DNA of 64,000 bases from Clostridiales bacterium (GCA_004556395.1 SFHK01000011.1:1-64000), one strand, 5' to 3'; numbered from the stretch's first letter, positions 1 through 8,624 are shown. Numbers and translations are program-made. The notes: generated by a model not told the origin, from the letters alone.

Positions 1-165
1 CTTGGCAGGCATATAGTTTTCAAATGCGATTACAATGCCTACCAGCGGGATGTAGTTAAACACAAATACCAGCGCTACCGGAAAAAGCATCATTGCATAG
101 AGAGGCCAATCCATCTTAAGTCTGCGAAGACTCCGGATCCGCTCTCTTTTCGCCTGTAAAACCAT
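1..165 (-). CDS. ABC sugar transporter permease, LplB/YtcP type (N-terminal part only)
   Basis: Reading the minus strand from the ATG at 165, 55 codons are open to the window edge. A basic cytoplasmic N-terminus (residues 1-19) precedes a hydrophobic first membrane segment (about 22-40) and a loop ending IVIAFENYMPAK. That matches the start of the LplB-like permeases elsewhere in this window, for example GGIVMAFKDYRPARG in the one at 10757. A G-rich ribosome binding site (GGGGGG) lies just upstream of the ATG. It follows a solute-binding protein gene on the same strand, so it should form the membrane channel of that importer. The C-terminal EAA loop that contacts the ATPase is outside the window. 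Confidence 0.8.
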   Translation of the reverse strand, partial: MVLQAKRERIRSLRRLKMDWPLYAMMLFPVALVFVFNYIPLVGIVIAFENYMPAK

Positions 166-190
166 AAGCTACCCCCCAGCCGATATTGGA

Positions 191-225
191 AGACCGCCCG
201 TATGTACGGACGATACGGACGGTCT
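191..225 (-). terminator. Intercistronic stem-loop after SBP gene
   Basis: Inverted repeat of 13 bp with one mismatch (191-203 against 213-225, loop 204-212), between the SBP stop and the permease start on the minus strand. No U-tract follows, so it is more likely an mRNA stabiliser or partial attenuator than a full terminator. Confidence 0.5.
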
Positions 226-238
226 CCGGCATCGGAAA

Positions 239-1843
239 TTATTTGTTGCTCTGATAATAGTCGTTGACCTCTTCGGTAATCGCTTCGCCGCCGTTGGCGT
301 ACCACGTAGCAACCGCATCTTCGTATACCGAGATGTCTTCGCCCATAACCACCTTGACCATAGTGGCAGTGAGCGCCTCGTTGATGGAAGACTCATACAG
401 CGTCATATTCTCGGTAAGGGGACCATTGTAGGAACCGCAGAGATAACCGCCCGCAAGCAGCGGAATAGTTACGCCGTAGCCTTCGACAAACGCGACCAGA
501 CGGCCCTGATATTGACGGGCACCGTCGTACTTGGCAGCTTTGCACAGCTGGTAATTGGAGAGCGCAAGCGCGTTCATTTCGTTGTCAGGCGTGTTGTTGG
601 CGAGACCCTCGGCAATCAGCTCGCCCTTGTACAGATCGGTATCCGCGCGCACGGTGTCGCGGAACGCGTCGAGACTCCACATCTGGTAACCGTCCTCGCA
701 CACATTGAAACGTGCGGAGAGCTCGGGGTCGGCGCTGAAGCGCATCTGATTGCTAAACTCAATCAGCATAAACAGCGCTTCCGGATGCTCGAAGCCCTTG
801 CGTACGCAATAGAAGCTGTTCGTCTGGGCATTCGTCCATTCCTTGACAGGATTTCCATCCAGCGTGGGCTGAAGATACGGGTGCCAGTCCGCTTCGGGGT
901 CAGAGTTGAAATTTGTCTGAATCTCAATGACGCCGCGGGTAACGTCCGCCACATAAAGACCGCAACGACCATTGGCTACGTCTTCCCTAATGGTGTCGCC
1001 CACCGCGAAGTCATCGCGAATCAGGCCTTCTGCGTAGAGCTCCTGCAGCTTAAGTAATGCGGGCTTCACCTCATCCATGGTGTTGCCGTACACATAGGAA
1101 CCATCCTCTTGCTCCATCCAGGTGTTAACGACTGAGCCGTAGGCCGCAAGCATCCACCCGATATGAGCAGCTCCGTTACCGCTGTGGAAGCCCAGACCAA
1201 TCGTATCTTCGCCGCCCAGCTTCGCTTCCTTGAAGGCGCGGGCAACCTCAATGGTCTCATCCAAAGTAGCAGGAACATCCATTCCAACCTTATCCAGCCA
1301 GTCCTGACGTACCCACAGCACGTCTGAAGCGTTGTACATGTTGCCACACATGGCATAACCCATGAGCCTGCCTTTGTATTTGCCAGCATCAAGCACCGCG
1401 GGGAAGCTGGTCTCAATCTGGTTCAGGAAGTCCTTGTGCTCGTAGTTCTCGTATGCCTCGGTCAGATCCGCAAGGACATCGTTTTGGCACAGAACGTTGA
1501 ACATTTCTTTGGAACAGAGCATAATGTCGGGCAGATCGCCAGACGCAATGCCGGTGTTGATGCGAGCGTTAAGCGCAGTCGCGTCTTCAGCGATGATGCG
1601 ATCCAGCTTGATGCCCAGGGTCTCAAGGTAGCCGTCGATCCACGTGTTTTCTCTGGCAGACTTACGCGCGGGATTGCTCTCGTCATAAGGTGCTACAGAG
1701 GGCACGTTCCTGTCGGTGGAGAGGTAGGTAACGGTGATGGGTTCGTCGTACTTGCCGAGATCCAGTGCGAATGCGCTCGACATTGCGAACGTGAGCGCAA
1801 GGCAGAGTAACAGGGATACGAGCTTCTTCATGGGTATGCGCAT
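239..1843 (-). CDS. Extracellular solute-binding protein, family 1 (oligosaccharide type)
   Basis: 534 residues. A basic n-region and hydrophobic core form a signal peptide ending near AMSSAFA|LDLG. The only cysteine in it is in the middle of the hydrophobic core, not in a lipobox, so cleavage by signal peptidase I is predicted. The body has the large two-lobe SBP features of the LplA/YtcQ group, such as a segment around VRQDWLDKVGMDVP and an N-terminal TGIASGDLPDIMLCS. The start at 1843 was preferred over the internal ATG at 1831 because AAGGA lies about 6 bases before it. A permease gene follows, which implies a carbohydrate importer. Codon use is less GC-biased than in the SBPs further right. 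The substrate cannot be told from sequence. Confidence 0.88.
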   Translation of the reverse strand: MRIPMKKLVSLLLCLALTFAMSSAFALDLGKYDEPITVTYLSTDRNVPSVAPYDESNPARKSARENTWIDGYLETLGIKLDRIIAEDATALNARINTGIASGDLPDIMLCSKEMFNVLCQNDVLADLTEAYENYEHKDFLNQIETSFPAVLDAGKYKGRLMGYAMCGNMYNASDVLWVRQDWLDKVGMDVPATLDETIEVARAFKEAKLGGEDTIGLGFHSGNGAAHIGWMLAAYGSVVNTWMEQEDGSYVYGNTMDEVKPALLKLQELYAEGLIRDDFAVGDTIREDVANGRCGLYVADVTRGVIEIQTNFNSDPEADWHPYLQPTLDGNPVKEWTNAQTNSFYCVRKGFEHPEALFMLIEFSNQMRFSADPELSARFNVCEDGYQMWSLDAFRDTVRADTDLYKGELIAEGLANNTPDNEMNALALSNYQLCKAAKYDGARQYQGRLVAFVEGYGVTIPLLAGGYLCGSYNGPLTENMTLYESSINEALTATMVKVVMGEDISVYEDAVATWYANGGEAITEEVNDYYQSNK

Positions 1844-1870
1844 GGTTCATCCTTCTTTCTTTTATATAGT

Positions 1871-1886
1871 AGAGACCCACGTCTCT
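1871..1886 (-). other. Small hairpin between quinone oxidoreductase and SBP genes
   Basis: Perfect 6-bp stem AGAGAC/GTCTCT with a 4-base loop. On the minus strand it is followed by an AT-rich stretch containing TATATA. It may be a weak terminator for the upstream gene or part of the SBP leader. Confidence 0.3.
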
Positions 1887-1908
1887 CAAGATCTCTTCAA
1901 AGCCTGTT

Positions 1909-2892
1909 TCATTTCACGGTGAGTACGATTTTTCCAACAGATCGTCCCTCCGCCATCATGCGTTGTGCTTCTTCAGCTTCGGTAATCGGGTAAGTGCGCC
2001 AGATCGTGGGACGAATCTCGCCATTTTCAACCTTAGGCCAAATCTTTTGCACCATTTCACTCAAAATTTCCTTCTTTTGCGCAGGGGTGCGACTGCGCAG
2101 GGTAGTTCCAATCAGGCGCGTACCGCGAACATACAAGGCGCAAAGATCAACCTTCGTCATATTGCCAGCGAGTGTCGCAATCATAATCCAGCGGCCGAGT
2201 CGGTTCATATGCTGTATGTATCTTCCAACGTTCTCTCCGCCGAGGCAATCAATACAGATATCGACGCCATGTCCGGCGTTCAATTCCTGATCCATAACCT
2301 CTGCCAGATCCTCTCGTGAGGTATCAATTACGCGGTCTGCCTTCAGGTGCACGATAGATTCAGCAACCTTCTCATTCAATACCGTGGTCAGGACGCGCGC
2401 GCCGAAGGCTCTTGCCATGGGAATAACCACGCTTGCCAGGCCACTCGCACCCGCCTGCATAAGCACGGTGTCTCCCGCGCGGAGTCTGGCCTCATAGAAA
2501 AGGAACAGATAAGCGGCGCCGAAGGCCTCTGGCAACGCGGCAGCTTCCTGCATGGAAACTCCCTTCGGTATGGGCATGAGCATCTCAGTAGGACAGGCTA
2601 CATATTCCGCATAGCCGCCGCCTCCAAGGAGCGCGCATACCTGATCGCCTATATGCCATTCATCCTGCGCCTGCGCTTCTGCTCCCAGTGCGACGATTAC
2701 ACCAGCAACCTCCAGGCCAAACCACTCCGGCCAGCCTGCGGGCGGAGGATATTGCCCGGCGCGCTGCAAAAGGTCTGCGCGATTTATTGCCGCGGCGTGA
2801 ATTTCAATCAATGCGTCGCCGGGTTTGATGATGGGATTCGGAACTTCTGCCCAAACCAGTCTATCATTTGCGTTACATATAATCGCTTTCAT
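1909..2892 (-). CDS. Medium-chain NAD(P)H:quinone oxidoreductase (PIG3/Qor-like)
   Basis: 327 residues of the zinc-independent medium-chain dehydrogenase/reductase superfamily. The N-terminal GroES-like fold includes NPIIKPGDALIEIHAAAINRADLLQR and the typical QYPPPAGW segment, followed by a Rossmann part (VLMQAGASGLASVVIPMARAFGA). The catalytic-zinc cysteine and histidine of alcohol dehydrogenases are absent, as in quinone oxidoreductases. The likely role is NAD(P)H-dependent reduction of quinones or enones in the cytosol. The ATG at 2892 was chosen because GAGTGAGG lies 8 bases upstream; an in-frame TTG at 2910 lies before that site. It is divergent from an AraC regulator and precedes the SBP gene by 66 bases, so it may be co-transcribed with the importer. 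Confidence 0.85.
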   Translation of the reverse strand: MKAIICNANDRLVWAEVPNPIIKPGDALIEIHAAAINRADLLQRAGQYPPPAGWPEWFGLEVAGVIVALGAEAQAQDEWHIGDQVCALLGGGGYAEYVACPTEMLMPIPKGVSMQEAAALPEAFGAAYLFLFYEARLRAGDTVLMQAGASGLASVVIPMARAFGARVLTTVLNEKVAESIVHLKADRVIDTSREDLAEVMDQELNAGHGVDICIDCLGGENVGRYIQHMNRLGRWIMIATLAGNMTKVDLCALYVRGTRLIGTTLRSRTPAQKKEILSEMVQKIWPKVENGEIRPTIWRTYPITEAEEAQRMMAEGRSVGKIVLTVK

Positions 2893-2913
2893 TGGATAAT
2901 CCTCACTCAAGTA

Positions 2914-2943
2914 TTGACGTCTTTGCCATTAATATGCTATTAT
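2914..2943 (+). promoter_or_regulatory. Candidate sigma-A promoter for araC-type gene at 3005
   Basis: TTGACG at 2914-2919 and TATTAT at 2938-2943 with an 18-base spacer, in the divergent region between the oxidoreductase and the AraC gene. Confidence 0.45.
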
Positions 2944-3004
2944 ATTATCGGCTGTTTGTCAATGCACAAAAACGCCAATTTACATACATAAAAGGGACGA
3001 GACT

Positions 3005-3820
3005 ATGGCCATCATTTTTAATGCAGAACACCAGCACAGGGTCGTTGCGGCCAATATTCACTACTATGAACAACCAACAGTGCCACTTTATCTGGATCGA
3101 ACATTAGAATTTCATGATTTTATATATGTAGAAAACGGACAATGGCTCTTTACAGAAGAAAACAATGACTATTTGCTTGAGACAGATGACGTGCTCCTGC
3201 TCTCGGCGGGATACCATCATTATACGCGTCTTCCCTGTCTGAAGGAGACTCGTACCATGTGCATCCACGTTACCCGAGAAAACGGTGACCTTGAAAAGGG
3301 TAAGGGTAAGCTCATTTTGCCTACATTGCTGCATGCTGGAAGCAATCCGAACATAAAAAGTCTGTTTCATGAAATCGTTGACACCTGCTGGAGTCGTTCA
3401 CACTTTAAGCAGGAAAAAATGAGTGCGCTTGTTAGTTTACTGCTGTATGAGCTGGCAGATCTCCGAAGTGGGAAAGCAGAGGATGCGGAGCAGGAACTGG
3501 CCAACAAAATTATTGCACTGGTCGATCGTACGCCGCATAGATCTTTCCGTGTGCAAGACGTGGCGGAAAAATTTGAGGTAAGTACAAAGACGATCGAACG
3601 AGCCATCAAAAAGAAAACGGAGATGACATTCTCAAAGTATCAGACAAGCCGTAAACTTGAAATGGCAGCGCAGCAGATGCGCGTGGAGCCCGATATACGC
3701 CTTGCTGAAATCGCAGCGACCTTTGGTTTCTATAATGAGTTTCATTTTAGCCGGTTGTTCAAGAACAAGTACGGACTGTCGCCGTCAAAATATAAAAACG
3801 GCGACAAGAAAACGGAATAA
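3005..3820 (+). CDS. AraC-family transcriptional regulator
   Basis: 271 residues. The N-terminal half looks like a cupin-type AraC ligand-binding domain (DFIYVENGQWLFTEENNDY, then DDVLLLSAGYHHY). The C-terminal 100 residues are two helix-turn-helix motifs: FRVQDVAEKFEVSTKTIERA and IRLAEIAATFGFYNEFHFSR, ending FKNKYGLSPSKYK, the AraC signature. An AAGGGACGAG site precedes the ATG. It is transcribed away from the oxidoreductase/SBP/permease genes and probably controls them in response to the imported sugar. This gene is clearly more AT-rich than those to its right. Confidence 0.9.
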   Translation: MAIIFNAEHQHRVVAANIHYYEQPTVPLYLDRTLEFHDFIYVENGQWLFTEENNDYLLETDDVLLLSAGYHHYTRLPCLKETRTMCIHVTRENGDLEKGKGKLILPTLLHAGSNPNIKSLFHEIVDTCWSRSHFKQEKMSALVSLLLYELADLRSGKAEDAEQELANKIIALVDRTPHRSFRVQDVAEKFEVSTKTIERAIKKKTEMTFSKYQTSRKLEMAAQQMRVEPDIRLAEIAATFGFYNEFHFSRLFKNKYGLSPSKYKNGDKKTE

Positions 3821-3870
3821 ACTACAGATTTCGTAACTAACCGCGTCAAGGTTCGGGAGTTCGCTGCATA

Positions 3871-3910
3871 CAGGAGCTGCAACGGTATAGAGATACCGTC
3901 GCAACTCCTG
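3871..3910. terminator. Long inverted repeat between convergent genes
   Basis: 18-bp arms (3871-3888 and 3893-3910) with two mismatches and a 4-base loop AGAG, between the convergent AraC and gerW genes. There is no immediate T-run on either side, so terminator function is inferred from position. It also marks a visible change in base composition. Confidence 0.45.
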
Positions 3911-3920
3911 AATATGTTAG

Positions 3921-4316
3921 TCAGGGGTTCTGCTTTTTTTCGAGATAGTCGCGAATCTCGCGGGCAAGCTGAGGGGCGAGGTCGACCAGACGGTCGACGG
4001 GCGTGGGACTGAAGGCGGGCAGCATGCGAACGCCGTCGGCGTTCAGGACGAGGAAGCCCATCGGGGCTACGGACACGCCCGCGCCCGCGCCGCCGCCGAA
4101 TGGAAGCGCGTCGGTTCCGGGCGCGCGCAGGGTCTTGCTGCCCGCGCCGTATTCCGCGCCGCCGGAGACGAAGCCGAACGATACGCGCGAAACGGGAATG
4201 ACGGTGGAGCCGTCGGGGGTCTGCACCGGGTCGCCGATGACGGTGTTCACGTCCACCATGTCGCGGATGTTTTCCATCGTCGTGGACATCAGGTTTTCGA
4301 TTGGCTGTTTTTCCAT
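3921..4316 (-). CDS. gerW: GerW/YtfJ-family sporulation protein
   Basis: 131 residues. The N-terminus (PIENLMSTTMENIRDMVDVN), the central VIGDPVQTPDGSTVIPVSRV and the glycine-rich GGGAGAGVSVAPMGFLVL are the conserved core of the GerW (YtfJ) family. In Bacillus this family is made in the forespore and is needed for normal spore germination. A strong AGAGG lies 8 bases before the ATG at 4316. The gene downstream on the opposite side, a DUF2953 protein on the same strand, is the usual partner. Its presence argues that the host can form endospores, or descends from a spore former. Confidence 0.9.
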   Translation of the reverse strand: MEKQPIENLMSTTMENIRDMVDVNTVIGDPVQTPDGSTVIPVSRVSFGFVSGGAEYGAGSKTLRAPGTDALPFGGGAGAGVSVAPMGFLVLNADGVRMLPAFSPTPVDRLVDLAPQLAREIRDYLEKKQNP

Positions 4317-4401
4317 GCTTTAATCCTCTCTTTCATACATTCCATGAGCCACAGGCATCATGCGCCCTGACGGAATCGAATACGTTTCACGGGATTCCTC
4401 C

Positions 4402-4944
4402 TCAGGCGCTGGACGATTTCCGCGGTTGTACGCGGGCGCGTCCTGCCTTGAAGTGTGCCTTTAGAAGCTCGCGCGCCCACAGAGCCGCGGCGGCCAGCGC
4501 GCGCCCGAGGGGAACGGCGACGGCGGCTTCGGCTTCGACGCGCGCAGGCGCGCCGGAGAAATCCGGATGGACGCGGGAGACGATGCGCGAGCCGGGAATC
4601 GCCGCGAGAGTGTTCAGCGCGCCGACGGCCAGCGCCGTGCGCATCGCGTCGCCGGTCGAGAGCACGCCGGAGACCGAGAGAAACAGAAGCTCCGTGTGCC
4701 GCAGAAGATACTTCGCCGGGGCGAACATCGTGCGCAGCGGCGGATGGGGACGCACGCGCTTCTTCGGCTTTTTCCCAATACCCGCGGCCTTTCGCTCGGC
4801 GCGGCGAACCGCGCCCGCGGGAACGAACGCGCCGAAGCTCCAGCCGACGCCGCCCGCGCCCGCGGCCAGCGCGGCAATCAGCGGCACATTGAGCAGGTAG
4901 AAGCTGCCAGCAGCGGCCGCGCTCAGAAGGATGAACGGATTCAT
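4402..4944 (-). CDS. DUF2953 domain protein (YtfI-like)
   Basis: 180 residues. A hydrophobic N-terminus (about 3-40, probably two membrane segments) is followed by a basic linker containing KPKKRVRPHPPLRTM. The rest is a soluble region with TELLFLSVSGVLSTGDAMRTALAVGAL and a C-terminal amphipathic part ending LLKAHFKAGR. DUF2953 proteins commonly sit next to gerW in spore formers, and here it is 85 bases upstream of gerW on the same strand. Function is unknown; a role in the sporulating cell is inferred from context only. Longer open frames overlap this region in other frames because of high GC and are not credible. Confidence 0.75.
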   Translation of the reverse strand: MNPFILLSAAAAGSFYLLNVPLIAALAAGAGGVGWSFGAFVPAGAVRRAERKAAGIGKKPKKRVRPHPPLRTMFAPAKYLLRHTELLFLSVSGVLSTGDAMRTALAVGALNTLAAIPGSRIVSRVHPDFSGAPARVEAEAAVAVPLGRALAAAALWARELLKAHFKAGRARVQPRKSSSA

Positions 4945-4997
4945 AAGAGAAGCGTTCCCGCGGGCGGATTAAATTATGCAAAGGCGTCGTCCGTCCG

Positions 4998-5026
4998 TTG
5001 CCGCAGTCTGCCGGGCGTGGTATACT
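4998..5026 (+). promoter_or_regulatory. Candidate sigma-A promoter for the pfkB operon
   Basis: TTGCCG at 4998-5003, a 17-base spacer, TATACT at 5021-5026; the start codon is at 5071. Confidence 0.55.
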
Positions 5027-5070
5027 TATTATAAGAATGGACGATATATTTACAAAGGGATGGATGCACG

Positions 5071-5997
5071 ATGGATATGGTGGTCGTCGGCGTGGTTTTT
5101 CTGGACATCAAGGGCTTTCCCTTTTTCAAGTATGACGCGGTGGGCACGAATCTTGGCAATGTGCTCATGACCCACGGCGGCGTGGCGCGCAACGTGGCCG
5201 TAAATATGGCCAACTTAGGCGCGGAGGTGGAGTTTGTTACGATGCTGGACGACGATTCGCTTGGGCGCGAGGCGCGGCTGCGTCTGCGCGGCGCGGGCGT
5301 GAAGCTGACGCACGCGGTGTCCACGCCGGACAAGGGCATGGGCATGTGGCTGGCGGTGTTCAATGAGAAGGGCGATCTGGCAGGTTCCGTATCCCACATG
5401 CCGGACGCTTCGCCGATCGAGCGCCTGTTTGACGAAAAAGGCGAGGAGATCATTCGAAGCTGTCGCGGCGTCGCGCTGGAAATCGACCTTTCTGAGAAGG
5501 TTTCCGAGCGCGTGTTCGAGCTGGCGGAGCGCTTTGACAAGCCTGTGTACGCCATCGTCGCCAACATGAGCGTCATCCTGCGCAGACCCGATTTTATGGC
5601 GCGAACGGCCTGCGTGATCCTGAATGAAATCGAGGCCGGGCGGCTGTTCGGGCGGGAGATACGTGCGCTTTCGCCGGAGGAAACGCTGGAAGCCGTTTCC
5701 GAGGCCGCGCCGGCGATGGGCATTCGTTCCATCGTCGTCACGATGGGCGCGCGCGGCGCGGTGTATCTGGACGCGGAAAACGGCCTGCGCGGCGTCTGTC
5801 CCGCCGTACCCTGCCGCGTGGTGGACACCACCGGCGCGGGCGACGCGTTTTTCTCCGCCGTGGTGGAAAGTCTGGCGCGCGGCATGCGGCTGGACGACGC
5901 CGTCACCTGCGGCGCGCGGCTTGCCAGCATGACTGTGTCCACCAGCGAAAGCACCTGTCCTCATGTGGACGAGCACTTTTTCGGAATCGGAGAATAA
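5071..5997 (+). CDS. PfkB-family carbohydrate/nucleoside kinase
   Basis: 308 residues of the ribokinase fold. The N-terminal GG substrate motif is in THGGVARNVAVNMANLG (about 34-50), and the C-terminal PfkB signature DTTGAGDAFFSAVV (about 252-265) carries the anion hole and the catalytic Asp (about 258). It should transfer the gamma-phosphate of ATP to a hydroxyl of a sugar or nucleoside; sequence alone does not separate ribokinase, pseudouridine kinase or fructokinase activity. It is 27 bases upstream of a DUF4838 glycosidase-like protein in the same operon, so phosphorylation of a sugar released by that enzyme is plausible. Confidence 0.88.
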   Translation: MDMVVVGVVFLDIKGFPFFKYDAVGTNLGNVLMTHGGVARNVAVNMANLGAEVEFVTMLDDDSLGREARLRLRGAGVKLTHAVSTPDKGMGMWLAVFNEKGDLAGSVSHMPDASPIERLFDEKGEEIIRSCRGVALEIDLSEKVSERVFELAERFDKPVYAIVANMSVILRRPDFMARTACVILNEIEAGRLFGREIRALSPEETLEAVSEAAPAMGIRSIVVTMGARGAVYLDAENGLRGVCPAVPCRVVDTTGAGDAFFSAVVESLARGMRLDDAVTCGARLASMTVSTSESTCPHVDEHFFGIGE

Positions 5998-6024
5998 AAA
6001 TAAAATAGAAAGGAAAATCCCGAC

Positions 6025-7938
6025 ATGTACGAGATCAACGTACGAAACGACCATCCCGCTTTGTATTTTGCCGCGGATGAACTGAAGAAATACCTGCGCA
6101 TGATGCTTCCGGAGGTCGGCGACATTCCCGTCGGCCGCGGAGAGGGCGGCTTCCGCGTGGGGCTTTTGGACGAGCGGAGCGACGACGACACGGTGTTCAT
6201 CGAAACAGGCGAAACCGGCGGCGAGATTCTGGGCTCGAACCCGGGCGCGGCGCTGATCGCCGTGTATCGCTATCTGCGCCTGTGCGGCTGCCGCTGGCTG
6301 TTCCCCGGCGAGGACGGCGAGTGGATTCCCGTGCTGGACGCGCTGCCGCCGGTTTCATATCGCCGCACGGCGGATCACCGCTATCGCGGACAGTGCAACG
6401 AGGGCGCGGAAAGCCAGCGTGCCATGCTGGAAACCATCGATTTTTCGCCGAAGCTGGCTCTGAACAGCTACATGCTGGAATTTGACGTTCCGTTCTATTA
6501 TTACGATACCTACTATTCCCATGCGCTGAACTCTTGCCGCGCGCCGGAGCCGGTTTCCATGCGCACGGTGAAGCAGTGGAAGCGGCAGTGCGAAACGGAA
6601 ATCGCCCGCCGCGGACTGCGCTTTCATGACATGGGGCACGGCTGGACGGCCGAGCCGCTGGGTCTGGACAGCCGTCAGGGCTGGCGGGCGGCCGAGAGCG
6701 CGGAGCTTCCCGAAGAGCTGCGCCCCTTCGTGGCGGAAATCAACGGGCGGCGCGAGCTGTACGGCGGCGTGGCGCTGAACACGAACATCTGCTTTTCCAA
6801 CGCGGAGGGACGGCGCAGGATCGCCGAATACGTGGCCGGCTACGCGCAGAACCATCAGAACGTGAGCTTTCTGCACATCTGGCTGGCCGACGCGAACCGC
6901 AACCACTGCGAGTGCGCCCTCTGCCGGGAAAAGCGCGTGTCGGACTGGTATGTGATTCTTTTAAACGAGATCGACGAAGCGCTGACCGCGCGCGGGCTTC
7001 CGACGCGGATTGTGATCATCGAATACTACGAAACGAACTGGGCGCCGCTGACGGAGCAGCTGAAGAATCCCGGCCGGTTCACGCTGCTGTTCGCGCCGCT
7101 TGGCCGCAGCTATCTGGAGGGCTATGACGTGCAGGCCGATCCTTCAGCCATGCAGCCCTACGACCTGAACCGCGCCGCGCCGCCGCGGGAGCTGAAGGCG
7201 TGCTTCGCGCATCTGGCCGAGTGGAAGAAGCGCTTTCCGGGCGACGCGTTCGCCTATGAATATCACTTCTGGCGCAGCCAGTACCGCGACTTCAGCGGGC
7301 TTTCGCACGCGCGCGCGATCTATAACGACATTCGCCACCTGAAGGCGCACGGCCTGAGCGGTATCATCGAGGACGGCTCGCAGCGCAGCTTCTTCCCGAC
7401 GGGCTTCTGCTATTATGTGTACGGCGAGACGCTGTTCGACGCGTCCGTTTCCTTCGATTCGCTGGTGGAGGACTATTTCAGCCACGCCTTCGGAGCGGAC
7501 TGGAAGCAGGTCGTTCAGTATCTGGAGGGAATCGGCGAACGCATGCCCGTCAAATATTTCAGCGGATGCATGAGCGCCGATCCGTCGCGCGGCATGATGT
7601 ACAATCCCGCCATGGCGGAAACGCTGCGCACCGTGCCGGAATGGGTGGACGCGTTCCGCCCGGTGATTCAGGCGCACCTCGGGCAGGAGATGCGCGCATC
7701 GGACGTATCGTGGCGGCTGCTGCTCGCGCACGCCGACCTCGTATCCGGCTTCGCGCTTGCCGCCGCGAAGGCCGCGGACGGCGAGGACGCGTCAATGGAC
7801 TTCCGCGCGCTGCGCGACGAGTTCTCCGGCCGCGAGGTCTATATGGAGCGGTACTACGATCACTTCCTCTTCTGGGTCTCGTGGTACGATTTGTACCCGA
7901 GGGTTGCCGTTCGCCAGTCGACCGAAGCCCCGGCGTAA
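6025..7938 (+). CDS. DUF4838 domain glycoside-hydrolase-like protein
   Basis: 637 residues. The N-terminal about 110 residues resemble the alpha/beta accessory domain found before glycosidase barrels (alpha-glucuronidase or hexosaminidase N-domains): HPALYFAADELKKYLRMMLPE, later YRYLRLCGCRWLFPGEDGEW. The DUF4838 region follows, with FLHIWLADANRNHCECALCR and YVILLNEIDEAL. No signal peptide is seen, so the protein should act in the cytosol on an imported saccharide. It lies between the PfkB kinase and a TetR gene with short gaps. No reaction can be assigned with confidence; a uronic acid or amino-sugar substrate would fit related domains. Confidence 0.8.
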   Translation: MYEINVRNDHPALYFAADELKKYLRMMLPEVGDIPVGRGEGGFRVGLLDERSDDDTVFIETGETGGEILGSNPGAALIAVYRYLRLCGCRWLFPGEDGEWIPVLDALPPVSYRRTADHRYRGQCNEGAESQRAMLETIDFSPKLALNSYMLEFDVPFYYYDTYYSHALNSCRAPEPVSMRTVKQWKRQCETEIARRGLRFHDMGHGWTAEPLGLDSRQGWRAAESAELPEELRPFVAEINGRRELYGGVALNTNICFSNAEGRRRIAEYVAGYAQNHQNVSFLHIWLADANRNHCECALCREKRVSDWYVILLNEIDEALTARGLPTRIVIIEYYETNWAPLTEQLKNPGRFTLLFAPLGRSYLEGYDVQADPSAMQPYDLNRAAPPRELKACFAHLAEWKKRFPGDAFAYEYHFWRSQYRDFSGLSHARAIYNDIRHLKAHGLSGIIEDGSQRSFFPTGFCYYVYGETLFDASVSFDSLVEDYFSHAFGADWKQVVQYLEGIGERMPVKYFSGCMSADPSRGMMYNPAMAETLRTVPEWVDAFRPVIQAHLGQEMRASDVSWRLLLAHADLVSGFALAAAKAADGEDASMDFRALRDEFSGREVYMERYYDHFLFWVSWYDLYPRVAVRQSTEAPA

Positions 7939-7953
7939 AGGAGGAAAGCACTC

Positions 7954-8508
7954 ATGTCGCAGGTGACCAAGCGTGCGATCGAGCAGTCGCTGAAGAATCT
8001 GCTTTTAAAAAAGCCGCTGACGAAGATCACGATCAACGATCTTGCGGAGGACTGCGGCATCAACCGCATGACCTTCTACTACCATTTCAAGGACATTTAC
8101 GATCTGGTGGAGTGGGTCTGTCTGGAGGACGCGCGCCGGGCGCTGGAAGAGAAAAAGACCTATGACACGTGGCAGCAGGGCTTCGTGCAGATTTTCGAGG
8201 CCGTGCGCGAGAATAAGCCGTTTGTGATGAACGTGTACCGCTGCGTGCACCGCGAGCAGCTGGAAAAATACTTAAAGCCGCTGGTGGACAACCTGCTGCT
8301 GGGCGTGATCAACGAGGAAGCGGCGGGCATGACCGTGCGCGACGAGGACAAGGCGTTTATCGCACAGGTGTATTCGTACGCGTTCGTCGGGCTGATGCTG
8401 GACTGGATCCGCGACGACATGCGCGAGAATCCCGAAACGCTGGTCAACCGGCTGGCGACGGTCATCCGCGGCGGCGTGGCACAGGCGCTCGAACGGTTCC
8501 GGCTGTAG
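7954..8508 (+). CDS. TetR/AcrR-family transcriptional regulator
   Basis: 184 residues. The N-terminal HTH is ITINDLAEDCGINRMTFYYH, followed by FKDIYDLVEWV, typical of the TetR recognition helix; the C-terminal ligand-binding part is all-helical. A strong AAAGGAGG precedes the ATG at 7954, only 15 bases after the DUF4838 stop. The oleate hydratase gene starts 150 bases downstream on the same strand. A TetR regulator beside an oleate hydratase gene suggests fatty-acid-responsive repression. A perfect TTTGATCAAA palindrome (8530-8539) downstream of this gene is a candidate operator. Confidence 0.88.
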   Translation: MSQVTKRAIEQSLKNLLLKKPLTKITINDLAEDCGINRMTFYYHFKDIYDLVEWVCLEDARRALEEKKTYDTWQQGFVQIFEAVRENKPFVMNVYRCVHREQLEKYLKPLVDNLLLGVINEEAAGMTVRDEDKAFIAQVYSYAFVGLMLDWIRDDMRENPETLVNRLATVIRGGVAQALERFRL

Positions 8509-8557
8509 CGTTTTTATCATTTCCGCCGGTTTGATCAAATTTTATACACCTTCCCGT

Positions 8558-8582
8558 CCCGTGCTGAAAAACTGAGCACGGG
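8558..8582 (+). terminator. Hairpin between tetR-type gene and oleate hydratase
   Basis: 8-bp perfect stem (8558-8565 and 8575-8582) with a 9-base loop, followed by GCGATTTCTG, a weak T-run. It may end the upstream operon. Confidence 0.4.
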
Positions 8583-8596
8583 GCGATTTCTGTCCA

Positions 8597-8624
8597 TTGA
8601 GGAATTTCCGCCGCCGGGTATAAT
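8597..8624 (+). promoter_or_regulatory. Candidate promoter for oleate hydratase
   Basis: TTGAGG at 8597-8602, a 16-base spacer, consensus TATAAT at 8619-8624. The start codon is at 8659, with GGGAGG 9 bases before it. Confidence 0.6.

Noticed and set aside
4358..4981. Alternative 207-codon frame over the DUF2953 gene
   Set aside because: Arg/Ser-rich shadow frame; the DUF2953 frame has hydrophobic helices and the expected gerW neighbour.
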